Of a stretch of 64,000 bases of DNA, positions 42,993 to 51,335 are shown in pieces. The translations under genes and the position numbers were made by a program. Within the stretch, counting starts at the first letter, position 1, and every line of letters begins with the position of its first letter. Source of the DNA: Gemmataceae bacterium (GTDB lineage: Bacteria; Planctomycetota; Planctomycetia; Gemmatales; Gemmataceae); NCBI GenBank assembly GCA_022842245.1, contig JALHPZ010000002.1:186001-250000 (forward strand), given 5' to 3'. The notes below the pieces were generated by a model, which worked only from the letters and a program-made list of their open reading frames with translations, was not told the origin of the DNA and ran no database searches.

Positions 42993-45900
42993 CTAGCGAC
43001 CTCCCCCGAAGTTCGCCGGGATGATGAACTCGATTGCCACGGGGAAAGTACGATCAACCGGATCGGCATACCGACGACGGATGTTCTCCACTTCGCGTTC
43101 CCGCTCCTCGGGAATACGCTGAAGCCTCACACGGAGCGACTCGATGTCACGTCGAAGCGCCTCTTGCTGGTCCAACGGCCAAAGCGTGAGTTGGACGTAC
43201 TTGTCCACGTCCTTCAACTCGCATTCGATCATTTTGGTCAGGTCGTCCAAAACCTGATTCAGATCGGCGACATCCCGGTCCCGTCGGCCCTCAATGGCGT
43301 TTGCAAGGTGGTCTCGACGCTCGCGGGAACGGGCTTCGACCGCTCTCTTGATTGCTGCTTCCTGACCAGCAAATCGCTTGCGCAATTCTCCGAAGGCAGC
43401 TTTTCCCAGATCGACTGGCTTACTTTTGGCGAGTAGCTCCTCCAGCCGACCCAACGTCCTGATGCGCGAGAAGCCCGAGGGTTTCAGATCGCCACCGGCC
43501 ATCGTCAGTTCCTCGTGCAACCGATGGTGACCGCCTCCCGTTATCACGAGACGCGACCAAACAATGACGACCGGTTCGTCGAGCTGCCCCTCGGCAGCCA
43601 GACGAACTGCGACGCGATTCAGCTTCTTCCGGTCTTGTTGCGCCCAGATTTCGGCACGCAGGAGCCGGAGCGACATCTGCACTAGATTGTGCTGAAGATG
43701 CGCTAAAACTACGTCGTCCCGTCCACGCGCGACGGCATGGTCGAAGGTGATCGGTCGGCGGACACCCGTGTGTGGGTGAGGAAGTCCGTAGGTGGCTTGA
43801 TCCCACGATCCCGTAAGGAGTGGGACTTTGTACGCGAGATTTCCTTCCTTCCCATCGAACTTCATCGGTTCGAGAGGAGGTTTGCCGGCAAGTTGCAAGG
43901 CTACGCTTACGGCCCGCGCCACCCGTTCCGGTGTCAGTTGGTAGTCGTCACGCGCTTGGAGGAGGCGTTCGTGCAGTTTAGCGATTCGCTCCTGGAGCCT
44001 CTTTTCGGCGGCCACGAATTTGCGGGCGTCTGCCGCTCGTTCTTCGGCATCTTTGGTGTCGATCTCGACACGCTTTCCGAGCATCGCCTCTTCGATTTGC
44101 TTAGTGATGACCGCACCGATGGAGCCGAGGTCCTGGCGGATCGAATCCACCTTCTTCACGGCTCGCATCAGGAACTCGTGGTCCCCGGCCAAGTCCCCTG
44201 GCTTGATGTACGTGGAGGCGATTTCGCCGGAACCGACCGGGTGCCAGATGAAGACTTGCTTCTGTTTCTGGCCGTGCCGGTCGATGCGACCGTTGCGTTG
44301 CTCCATGACGTTCGGATTCCATGGAATCTCGACATGGATGAGGTAGTTGCAATGGTTCTGTAGGTCGATCCCTTCCGAAGCCGCGTCAGTGGCAAGAAGA
44401 ATCCGCACGGGAGAATCTTTGGGATGAGTCTGGAACGCAGCTTTGACCCGTTCGCGTTCCTCCGGGTCGGTGCCACCGTGCAGTTCCATCAGGAGATCAC
44501 CGCGCCATCCTGACGTGGCGAGAATCTGCTTCAGCCAGGAGTGCGTTGCGCGGTACTCCGTGAACAGGATCACTCTCGCGTTGTTCGGTTTTCCATTCGT
44601 CAAGAGATGTTCGTCGAGCCAGGCCAGAATCGCCTTCGCCTTCGAGTCGCTGCGGTTCTTCGCTCGTTCCGCCCAAGCCGACATCCGTTCGAGCATGTCG
44701 CGTTGGATTTCGGTCAATGCCGCAGTCATTTCCCCTACCGCATCGACAGCATCATCCTGAGCTACTTCGATTTGCGAATCATCCGCGTACTCTTCTTCGC
44801 TCCGAAGAATCGCCTTGCGGAGAATCCTCTCCTTCATCTCCAAAGGCTCATGCCCATCGGCTCGACTCGAAAGAGACTGCCTATGTTTCGCAAGAGTCAT
44901 GGCGAACGCCATCGGCGACGAGAAGAGCCGCTTCTTCAGTAGTTTGTGAACAAAGTCGCTTCCGAACTCGGCTCTGGTTCCGGCGACAGCGTGTGAGCGA
45001 TCTTCAGTGTACTGCCTGAGCAGGTCGTGTATCTCACGCTCTTCCTTGGTGTATTCCACGTGGAGCGGGAGCAGTTCGCGTGTAGGGTAGATTCGCACGC
45101 CATGCTCATCGACCAAGTCCGTCTTGAGCCGTCGCACCATGACCCGCTGAAGCACTTTCTCGTCGGGCATGACGCCCCGTGCAAACCGCTGGTCGTCTAG
45201 GAGTTCCAAGAGCGACGTGAAGGATTCGGAGTAACCGTTGTGCGGTGTCGCGCTAAGGAAAAGACGGTGTTCGAAGTGCGGCGCGATAGTGCGGACAAGC
45301 CTCGTCCTCTGGCTCGGCAACGCATAGCGGCTTGCGGCGGACGGAGCGACATTGTGCGCCTCGTCGATAACGAGGATGTCGAACTTTCGCGGGTAGGTTG
45401 TGCGAGCCGGAAGGATGTCCTTGACGAGCCGGAGGCCCTCGCCCGATTTCATCCAGTCCATTGAGGTGATCAGGCGTGGGAAGCTCGACCACGGATTCGC
45501 GTGGATTCCGCGTTCTCTCCGCAGAGTCTTGACATATTCGGTATCGACAATGCGGAACTCCAGACCGAACTTCTCCTGCATCTCATTACGCCACTTCACC
45601 TGAAGAGACGAGGGACACACGATGAACACGGTGCGTGCCCGATGCCGCACGATCATCTCCTGGATGATGAGTCCAGCTTCAATCGTCTTCCCCAACCCGA
45701 CATCATCGGCGATCAGAAGATTCACGCGGGCCATGTCGATAGCCCGGACCAAGGGGTCAAGTTGATAGTCCTGGATCTCGATTCCGCTCCGGAACGGGGA
45801 CTGGAGCAGCGTGCGGTCGGCAGTAGTAGTGGCCCCCCAACGCACTGCATCCAGGAACGCTTCGAGGTGGTCACATGAGTCGACCCCTTCGACCTTCGGC

Positions 45901-46118
45901 AAATCTGCTACGTCGAGAATCCGCGCTCCCGGCTCCAGTTCCCATACCGCCATGAGCGACTCGCCCATCGCATCTTCATCGAGCGAAGCGAGCGTCAGCA
46001 GATTCTGCTTCGGCGCATCTTCCCCCAGCGCAGGAGACGACTGGCGAACATCCATCACCACCCACTGGCGGCGACGGACTTCGACGAGTTGGCCGAGTTC
46101 TGGAACTTCAGTGAGCAT
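42993..46118 (-). CDS. drmD: DrmD-like SNF2/RapA-type helicase (class 1 DISARM)
   Basis: 1041 residues. Motifs are LLIADDVGLGKTIEAGLIIQ near 137 (Walker A), VFIVCPSSLQVKWRNEM, DILVIDEAHNVAPS near 250 (DEAH), FLSATPHNG (motif III), LLATDAASEGIDLQNHCN (motif V) and VMEQRNGRIDRHGQ near 610 (motif VI). This is a RapA/HepA-like SNF2 ATPase followed by a helical region and a C-terminal domain, matching DrmD, the gene that defines class 1 DISARM. It starts 11 bases inside the end of vsr and ends 2 bp before drmMI. Its role in known DISARM is not well defined but it accompanies DrmMI. Confidence 0.9.
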   Translation of the reverse strand: MLTEVPELGQLVEVRRRQWVVMDVRQSSPALGEDAPKQNLLTLASLDEDAMGESLMAVWELEPGARILDVADLPKVEGVDSCDHLEAFLDAVRWGATTTADRTLLQSPFRSGIEIQDYQLDPLVRAIDMARVNLLIADDVGLGKTIEAGLIIQEMIVRHRARTVFIVCPSSLQVKWRNEMQEKFGLEFRIVDTEYVKTLRRERGIHANPWSSFPRLITSMDWMKSGEGLRLVKDILPARTTYPRKFDILVIDEAHNVAPSAASRYALPSQRTRLVRTIAPHFEHRLFLSATPHNGYSESFTSLLELLDDQRFARGVMPDEKVLQRVMVRRLKTDLVDEHGVRIYPTRELLPLHVEYTKEEREIHDLLRQYTEDRSHAVAGTRAEFGSDFVHKLLKKRLFSSPMAFAMTLAKHRQSLSSRADGHEPLEMKERILRKAILRSEEEYADDSQIEVAQDDAVDAVGEMTAALTEIQRDMLERMSAWAERAKNRSDSKAKAILAWLDEHLLTNGKPNNARVILFTEYRATHSWLKQILATSGWRGDLLMELHGGTDPEERERVKAAFQTHPKDSPVRILLATDAASEGIDLQNHCNYLIHVEIPWNPNVMEQRNGRIDRHGQKQKQVFIWHPVGSGEIASTYIKPGDLAGDHEFLMRAVKKVDSIRQDLGSIGAVITKQIEEAMLGKRVEIDTKDAEERAADARKFVAAEKRLQERIAKLHERLLQARDDYQLTPERVARAVSVALQLAGKPPLEPMKFDGKEGNLAYKVPLLTGSWDQATYGLPHPHTGVRRPITFDHAVARGRDDVVLAHLQHNLVQMSLRLLRAEIWAQQDRKKLNRVAVRLAAEGQLDEPVVIVWSRLVITGGGHHRLHEELTMAGGDLKPSGFSRIRTLGRLEELLAKSKPVDLGKAAFGELRKRFAGQEAAIKRAVEARSRERRDHLANAIEGRRDRDVADLNQVLDDLTKMIECELKDVDKYVQLTLWPLDQQEALRRDIESLRVRLQRIPEEREREVENIRRRYADPVDRTFPVAIEFIIPANFGGGR

Positions 46119-46575
46119 GAATCGGCCCTTTGTTCCGAAGCCAACGTGAGACGGCCTTTTCGATTCGTCCGATTGTCTTCGGGGTTGTCGGCAGACACTC
46201 GTGTTCCCATAAGCGGATCACGCACCAGCCTGCCAGACGTAATTTCTCGCTCTGGCGCAGGTCTCGCTCCTTGTTCTCGGCGAGCTTGGGAAGCCAATAG
46301 GATTGGTTGCTCTTCGGGAACGTGGCGTGCAGCGGACAGCCGTGCCAGAAGCAGCCGTCAATGAAGATCGCGACTTTTGAAGCGACGAACACGACATCGA
46401 CCACAACGCCTTCAACCCGGCGATGTAGTCGATAGCGAAGCCCCGATTCATGCAAAGCGGATCGCAATGAGAGTTCGGCGGCGGTGTCCTTCTGTTTGAC
46501 CCGCTTCATTATGCCCGATCTCGTTAGCGGCACCTTGGCTCTTCGGGTGTTCGATTTTGACAATGAGTTCTCCAA
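46108..46575 (-). CDS. vsr: Vsr (very-short-patch repair) mismatch endonuclease
   Basis: 155 residues. Family marks are RSGIMKRVKQKDTAAELSLR with LRYRLHRRVEG, the core IFIDGCFWHGCPLH near 92, and YWLPKLAENKERD near 113. The start is the TTG at 46575, directly after the methyltransferase stop; the next ATG would remove part of the conserved RSxxM segment. Vsr enzymes nick 5' to T in T:G mismatches created by deamination of 5-methylcytosine, so pairing with a C5-cytosine methyltransferase is functionally logical. Here the pair sits at the front of a DISARM operon, overlapping drmD by 11 bases. Confidence 0.9.
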   Translation of the reverse strand: MENSLSKSNTRRAKVPLTRSGIMKRVKQKDTAAELSLRSALHESGLRYRLHRRVEGVVVDVVFVASKVAIFIDGCFWHGCPLHATFPKSNQSYWLPKLAENKERDLRQSEKLRLAGWCVIRLWEHECLPTTPKTIGRIEKAVSRWLRNKGPIHAH

Positions 46576-47691
46576 TCAACCGATAGATTTGGCATGTAGA
46601 GCGACATGCTCCATGATTGCCCGACCGAGCGCTTTGGCGAGGCGGGGTGGTACGGCATTGCCGATCATCCTGCTGACCGCACCACGATTGAGTTTCTTGT
46701 CTGGAGGCCAGAATTGGTATGAGCGGGGGAAGCTTTGGAGCAGAGCCGCTTCTCGCAAGGTAATCGAGCGATGCTGTTCGGGATGCCCGAACCGACCGTT
46801 TCCGATGCCGGTGCAAAGCGTTGTCATCGTCGGGGACGGTTTGTCCCACCACATCCTGCCGTAGATAGAGTGGTACGTCTCACCAGATTCCTTCTTGTGA
46901 CATTCGAGCACGAGTTTTTCCGGCCATTCGCGGCGATTTCCGCCGTCGGGACTTGTAGCCCTGATGCGCTGCAAGTTCAGGTCAGAGAGTCTTGAAGCGA
47001 CATGGAGCCGATCCTTCGGATGCTCTTCACCGGATTTCAAGGGGGGAAGGTCTCCGATGGTTCCACGAACCGTCTTCCATTTCTTCTCGCCGCGATAGCG
47101 GCCTTCAGGCACTTTCAATTCGCCGAGCTTAGAGGCGAGCAGCACTAGCCGACGGCGGAACTGAGGCACCCCGTATTCCTCGCACTTCACGATCTTCCAA
47201 TCGACATGGTAATCGAGCTTTTCGAGGGTATCGACGAAGTGATCAAAGACTTCCTGACCGCGCTGGGCCAACTCCGGTACGTTTTCCATCGTCACCAGTT
47301 CCGGCTGAATCCGGGTAATGAAGCGGGCAAAGTTCTCAAGCAGATTCCAGCACTGGTGACGGTCGATTGCTTGCGTCAGTTTGGAGAACGGTTGACAAGG
47401 GGCACAGCCTGCGAGGAGGCGATACTTGTCTTTTGCGAACAGTTTCTCGATTGACGAGTAATTCTTGCGTCCAACATCCCAACGGAAGTATTTCGTGTCT
47501 GGGTTGTTGGTCACGAACGCGAATTCGGCGTCTTTGTCGATGTCGATTCCGGCTTCGACCTTGATTCCGGCCTGGAGCAGCCCATGCGTCAAGCCTCCGG
47601 CACCGCAAAATAAGTCCACCGCGCTGACGGGACTCTCAGCGGTCATTTCGGAAAGCCAGTTTTTCAGTGCCCGACGCGCCACGTTCGCCAC
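46576..47691 (-). CDS. C5-cytosine DNA methyltransferase (DrmMII-like)
   Basis: 371 residues with the ordered motifs of DNA C5-methyltransferases: AVDLFCGAGGLTHGL near 24 (I), AGCAPCQPFSKL near 95 (IV, catalytic Cys), VTMENVPEL near 134 (VI), QFRRRLVLLASK (VIII), the recognition region around 215-280, and GAVSRMIGNAVPPRLAKAL near 340 (X). The enzyme appears intact. Class 2 DISARM uses a C5 methyltransferase (DrmMII) in place of the adenine enzyme; this operon has both. Alternatively it may belong to an M-Vsr pair absorbed next to a class 1 system. It is 5 bp after the HTH gene. Confidence 0.92.
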   Translation of the reverse strand: MANVARRALKNWLSEMTAESPVSAVDLFCGAGGLTHGLLQAGIKVEAGIDIDKDAEFAFVTNNPDTKYFRWDVGRKNYSSIEKLFAKDKYRLLAGCAPCQPFSKLTQAIDRHQCWNLLENFARFITRIQPELVTMENVPELAQRGQEVFDHFVDTLEKLDYHVDWKIVKCEEYGVPQFRRRLVLLASKLGELKVPEGRYRGEKKWKTVRGTIGDLPPLKSGEEHPKDRLHVASRLSDLNLQRIRATSPDGGNRREWPEKLVLECHKKESGETYHSIYGRMWWDKPSPTMTTLCTGIGNGRFGHPEQHRSITLREAALLQSFPRSYQFWPPDKKLNRGAVSRMIGNAVPPRLAKALGRAIMEHVALHAKSIG

Positions 47692-47696
47692 TCCTC

Positions 47697-47906
47697 CTAT
47701 CGCTCTTTGTCGGTAGTTTCTTGTTGATCATCAGCACCGCAACCGCCTCGTACCCAATCGTCGATTTCGCTCAGGCGAAAACGCCAACTACGACCGAGCC
47801 GATGTGCAGGCAAGCTCTTGGCGTTCATCCAGCGATAGACGGTATCCCTGGTAACGCGGAGGTGGGCTGCTACGTCATCGACGGTGACCCAGCGCTCGCT
47901 TTCCAT
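47697..47906 (-). CDS. Small MerR/excisionase-like HTH regulator of the defence operon
   Basis: 69 residues: WVTVDDVAAHLRVTRDTVYR, then WMNAKSLPAHRLGRSWRFRL, then SEIDDWVRGG, a textbook AlpA/excisionase-family winged helix-turn-helix. The start at 47906 has AAGG about 7 bases upstream. It is the first gene of the leftward operon and lies just downstream of an inverted repeat overlapping the predicted transcription start, so autoregulation of the DISARM-like operon is likely. An excisionase role for a nearby recombinase (48575) is the alternative. Confidence 0.85.
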   Translation of the reverse strand: MESERWVTVDDVAAHLRVTRDTVYRWMNAKSLPAHRLGRSWRFRLSEIDDWVRGGCGADDQQETTDKER

Positions 47907-47921
47907 CCTGCACCTTGAACC

Positions 47922-47981
47922 CTTGAAACAGCCATTCTTGTCGTTTCAAGTAGTTTAGGATCGTTTGGACTCTTTCGTCTA
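47922..47981 (-). promoter_or_regulatory. Promoter and operator of the DISARM-like operon
   Basis: On the minus strand TAGACG (47981-47976), an 18-bp spacer and TAAACT (47957-47952) form a plausible promoter. Immediately downstream, CTTGAAAC (47950-47943) and GTTTCAAG (47929-47922) are a perfect 8-bp inverted repeat with a 13-bp spacer, covering the start point. A further TTGAA half-site lies at about 47915-47919. This fits repression by the adjacent HTH protein. Confidence 0.5.
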
Positions 47982-48574
47982 TTGGAATCGCTGGCCAGAA
48001 CGGTATTTGGCGGGAAACGCCCAAAAGTGGCGGAAATAAGGTGGGGATTTGCCAAGCGGTTCAGTCTTGCGACGATATCAAGACCCGGCCCGGCTTGTCT
48101 GCTCAAGCACTGGTTCGCGGTGTCAGCCGAGGCGGCGAAGACCGACAATCCTGAACGAACCACGCCGTTTCACGAGGAAGGTCGTTCCCACGGAAGTGAC
48201 GATCCTTTTCCGCCAGAATTCCGCCAACGCTGGCCCTGCGGCTGCCCTATGCCTAGAATATGAATGCCACATGGAAATGGCGGAAGTCCCTATTCATCAA
48301 GAGGTTCCTGCGAAACGTCCCTGATAGTACCCTGCAACTCCAATGAGCCGAAACTAGGTGCAGCGACTGGTTCATTTCGGCAGGTTGCGGAACCGCCTCT
48401 GGTCCGAGCAGTATACCAGAGAATCGGTTACGGCGAATCGACCGTTCTCCGTCGCTCGTGCCCGCTGCTTTCGGGAGGGCAGATGGAGGGCAATCGTGAG
48501 GTTGCGTTGGAGTTACGTCGGTGGGCGCGGACGCACCCCTCGGCGAGACTTCAGGCGTCCTCGCGGAGTCCCCC
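47982..48574. other. 593-bp region between defence operon and recombinase
   Basis: No convincing gene on either strand. It may contain the attachment site used by the recombinase at 48575, but no direct repeat with another place in the window was recognised by eye. Confidence 0.4.
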
Positions 48575-49837
48575 ATGGCCTGGCTCGAACGACACCCGAC
48601 CTCCGGTCACTTCCACCTGTGCTTCCGTTGGAACGGCAAGCGGAAGCGCCGCTCCCTCTCGACCGACGACACCAAAGCCGCCGAGGCCATCCGCCTCCGG
48701 TTCGAGGAGAACGTCGCCCTGCTCGAACGCGGCCGGCTGGAACTGCCGCCCGCCGCCGACATCATGACGTTCCTGCTGTCCGACGGCAAGCTGACGGCCT
48801 CCCCGAAGGTGGCCGTCGTCGAACACAAATCGCTCCGGGTCGTCGGCGACCTCTATCTCGCCGCCCTCGGCAACGGGTCGGTCGAAGCCAACTCGCTCGA
48901 AAACCTCGCCATGCACCTGAACCACTTCTGTCGCAAGTTCGGCGACGGCTTCGTGCTCCAGGACCTCACGACGAGCCAACTCCAGGACTACCTGAACACG
49001 CGGGTCCGGCGGAAGGGCAAGTCGTCGGTGCCGCTCAGCACGGTAACGCTGCGGAAGGAAGTCGCCACGCTCCGGGCCTGCTTCAACTGGGCCGAGCAGA
49101 CAGGTCTTCTCACGGGCCGGTTCCCGAACCGCGGCCTCCGCTTCCCGAAGGGGGAGGACAAGCGGCCGTTCATGACCTGGGAGGACATCGAACGCCGCGT
49201 CGGCCGGGGCGGGCTGACACCGCACGAGACGAAGCGGTTCTGGGACTCGTTGTTCCTCGACCTCCACCAGATCGACGAGTTCCTCGTCTATGTGAAGTCG
49301 CACGCCTCGCGGCCGTGGGTCTACCCGATGTGCGTCGCCGCCGCCCACACCGGGGCGCGGCGGAGCGAACTCGCCCGGCTGCACATCGACGACATCGACT
49401 TCCAGGACAAGACGGTCCTCGTTCACGAACGCAAGCGGGTGAGGGGCCAACTCACGACCCGCCGCGTGCCGCTCACCCCCGTCCTCGAACAGGTGTTGCT
49501 CCAGTGGATTCAGAAGGACCATCCCGGCGGGTCCGTCCTCTTCTGTCACAAAGAGAAAGCCGGCCATCAACCGGCGGAGGGCGAGACCACCATCCCGATC
49601 ACGGTGGACGACGCCGGCTGGCACTTCGTCCTGACGGTTCGGGGGTCGAAGTGGGCGGTGTTGCGGGGCTGGCACGTCCTCCGCCATTCGTTCGCGTCGA
49701 ACCTGGCGGCAAAGGGCGTGGACCAGCGGTTCATCGACGAGTTCCTCGGGCACCAGACCGAAGCCCAACGCCGCCGCTACCGGCACCTGTTCCCGCACCA
49801 GCAACGACAGGTTCTCTGCCAGGTGTTCGGCGGTTGA
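48575..49837 (+). CDS. Tyrosine recombinase / integrase
   Basis: 420 residues from MAWLERHPTSGHFHLCFRWN (ATG 48575); an in-frame ATG at 48521 is possible. An N-terminal AP2-like DNA-binding segment (FRWNGKRKRRSLSTDDTKAA) and a SAM-like core-binding domain precede the catalytic domain. Active-site residues are Arg in TGARRSELARL near 275, HVLRHSF near 368 (His and Arg), LGHQTEAQRRRYRHLF near 396 (His and Tyr). All appear intact. It would integrate or excise an element by single-strand exchange through a 3'-phosphotyrosine. Its target is unknown. Confidence 0.9.
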   Translation: MAWLERHPTSGHFHLCFRWNGKRKRRSLSTDDTKAAEAIRLRFEENVALLERGRLELPPAADIMTFLLSDGKLTASPKVAVVEHKSLRVVGDLYLAALGNGSVEANSLENLAMHLNHFCRKFGDGFVLQDLTTSQLQDYLNTRVRRKGKSSVPLSTVTLRKEVATLRACFNWAEQTGLLTGRFPNRGLRFPKGEDKRPFMTWEDIERRVGRGGLTPHETKRFWDSLFLDLHQIDEFLVYVKSHASRPWVYPMCVAAAHTGARRSELARLHIDDIDFQDKTVLVHERKRVRGQLTTRRVPLTPVLEQVLLQWIQKDHPGGSVLFCHKEKAGHQPAEGETTIPITVDDAGWHFVLTVRGSKWAVLRGWHVLRHSFASNLAAKGVDQRFIDEFLGHQTEAQRRRYRHLFPHQQRQVLCQVFGG

Positions 49838-49869
49838 ATACTGGCGGTGATCCGTGGTAGGGAAGAAGA

Positions 49870-50142
49870 ATGCTGAAAGCCTACGTCGGTGTCGCCTCCC
49901 AACACGGTCTCGCCATCCTCCAACCGGAACGGGACGACACGTTGTGCCTCGTCGAACGGTGTGTCCGGACCGGCGGGTGGCACGTCGGCTTCTGGGCCGT
50001 CCTCGGCGACGCGGAAGCCGACTCGGTCCAGACCCTGTTCCAGAACGGCTACCGGCGGGAAGCCCTCGTCATGCTGGACCGGTGTGCGAAGGATATGGGC
50101 CGCATTCTCCCGTGCGACCAACAACACTCTACACTCCACTGA
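49870..50142 (+). CDS. Small hypothetical protein
   Basis: 90 residues from ATG 49870, preceded by GGGAAGAAGA. Composition is protein-like (LKAYVGVASQHGLAILQPER, GWHVGFWAVLGDAEADSVQT, then LFQNGYRREALVMLDRCAKD), suggesting a small alpha/beta unit. It lies 32 bp after the integrase gene and 10 bp before the phosphotransferase gene, so it may be co-transcribed. No family is recognised. Confidence 0.55.
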   Translation: MLKAYVGVASQHGLAILQPERDDTLCLVERCVRTGGWHVGFWAVLGDAEADSVQTLFQNGYRREALVMLDRCAKDMGRILPCDQQHSTLH

Positions 50143-50152
50143 CCCGCCGCGG

Positions 50153-50716
50153 ATGACGACCATGAGCGAAGAACCCGAACCGCAACGGCTCGTCCGCGTG
50201 CTGGCGTTCGCGTTGCGGCACCACCCTCTCCGGTTCGGCGTCGGGCTGGACGACGACGGGTTCGCCGACCTGGACGAACTCGTCGTCGGCATCCGTTTCA
50301 GCCACTACGACTGGGCCACGCTCGACCGGACGCAGGTTGAGGCCGCGATTCGCGGCACCGACCCCGGACGGTTCGAGGTTCGGGACGGACTGGTCCGCGC
50401 CCGCTACGGCCACAGTGTCGCGCTCGGTTCGCCGGGGGAGTTGCAAACGCCGCCGGATGTCCTCTTGCACGGCACGTCGGCCGACGCCGCGGCGACGGTT
50501 CTGGCGACCGGCCTCCGGCCGATGAACCGGGCGTTCGTTCACCTCACGTCGAACCCGGAGTACGCGGCCCAGGTCGTGGCGGCGAAGGGCGGGGGAATCG
50601 TGCTCCGCGTCCGGGCCAAAGAAGCGGCCGACGTGGGAATCGAATTCTTCCAGGCCAACTCGCACGTCTGGCTCGCCCGGGAGGTGCCGCCTCCATTTCT
50701 GCGGATCGCCGCGTAG
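50153..50716 (+). CDS. kptA: RNA 2'-phosphotransferase (KptA/Tpt1 family)
   Basis: 187 residues from ATG 50153 (ATG 50162 also possible). Family landmarks in order: VRVLAFALRHHPLRFGVGLD, DDGFADLDELV, VRARYGHSVAL near 80-90, VLLHGTSADAAATVLATGL (the HGT of the NAD site), RAFVHLTSN, and a final SHVWLAREVPPPFLRIA. In eukaryotes Tpt1 removes the 2'-phosphate left by tRNA splicing using NAD+. In bacteria the natural substrate is unclear and related enzymes can ADP-ribosylate phosphorylated ends of nucleic acids. It sits next to an integrase in a mobile context, so an RNA-repair or anti-defence role is possible but speculative. Confidence 0.88.
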   Translation: MTTMSEEPEPQRLVRVLAFALRHHPLRFGVGLDDDGFADLDELVVGIRFSHYDWATLDRTQVEAAIRGTDPGRFEVRDGLVRARYGHSVALGSPGELQTPPDVLLHGTSADAAATVLATGLRPMNRAFVHLTSNPEYAAQVVAAKGGGIVLRVRAKEAADVGIEFFQANSHVWLAREVPPPFLRIAA

Positions 50717-50831
50717 TCGTTGACGTCGAACTTCGTCAGAGTGCCTGCCAACCGCCGGTGGAAGTAGTGCTCGTCACCCGGACCGGGGCCAAGACGTGCG
50801 AGCCGCGGCAAGTAAGGACTTGATCGATCAG

Positions 50832-50880
50832 CCCACGAACGGTGCCTTCCACGCCCGAAGGTGCGGAAGGCATTGTGGGT
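50832..50880. terminator. Hairpin after the thiol/metal operon
   Basis: TGCCTTCC (50843-50850) pairs perfectly with GGAAGGCA (50865-50872), with outer CCCAC/GTGGG pairing. It lies about 20 bp beyond the end of the leftward Cys-repeat gene. There is no T-run, so it is probably an operon-end structure. 50717-50831 holds no gene. Confidence 0.45.
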
Positions 50881-50896
50881 CGTTAACGGGAGAGCC

Positions 50897-51280
50897 TTAC
50901 TTCTTCTTGGCCTTGTTGAGCGGGCAGCAGTTCGAGCAGCCCAACTCCTCCCCGGTGATCGGGCAGATGAATGGCTTGGCCTCGTCCTTCTTCGCCTCGG
51001 CCTTGACCTCGGCCTTCGCCCCGTTCAGCGGGCAGCACTTCTCACACGGCAGTTGCTCGCCGGTGACGGGGCAGGTGAACCCCTCAGCCTTCTGCTCGAC
51101 CGGCTGCGTCTGCTGAATCGTCGCCCCGTTCAGGGGGCAGCACTTAGAGCAGGGCAGTTCCTCCCCGGTGATCGGGCAGGTGAACGGCCGGGCCTGCGAC
51201 GTGTTGGCATACGCCAGACCCCCGGCGACCGCCACGGGGAGGCCCAGCAGGGCCACCCACAACCAGTTCCTACGGTTCAT
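50897..51280 (-). CDS. Membrane-anchored or exported protein with three Cys-rich repeats
   Basis: The 127-residue product starts MNRRNWLW at 51280 with GGAGGAG upstream. A single hydrophobic segment (LWVALLGLPVAVAGGLAYA) serves as signal anchor or signal peptide. The remainder is three near-identical units, FTCPITGEELPCSKCCPLN and two variants, joined by Lys/Glu/Ala linkers and ending in a Lys-rich tail. Each unit offers four cysteines, suggesting metal or thiol chemistry at the envelope. I know no named family. As last gene of an operon with a thiol-sensor repressor, a MerC-like membrane protein and a thioredoxin-like protein, it may be a metal-binding sponge or carrier. Confidence 0.75.
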   Translation of the reverse strand: MNRRNWLWVALLGLPVAVAGGLAYANTSQARPFTCPITGEELPCSKCCPLNGATIQQTQPVEQKAEGFTCPVTGEQLPCEKCCPLNGAKAEVKAEAKKDEAKPFICPITGEELGCSNCCPLNKAKKK

Positions 51281-51335
51281 CAGAAGCTCCTCCATCGTGA
51301 CACTGGAATCAGACACCACCGCCATCACGCTCGGC

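Noticed and set aside
48551-49804. Leftward frame of 417 codons opposite the integrase
   Set aside because: Val/Glu/Arg-rich shadow; no motifs and no ribosome site.
48358-49860. Rightward frame of 500 codons overlapping the integrase
   Set aside because: Extremely Arg/Pro-rich shadow of the integrase frame, which has all catalytic residues.
50539-50811. Leftward 90-codon frame after kptA
   Set aside because: Mostly antisense to kptA; the unique part is short and has no support.
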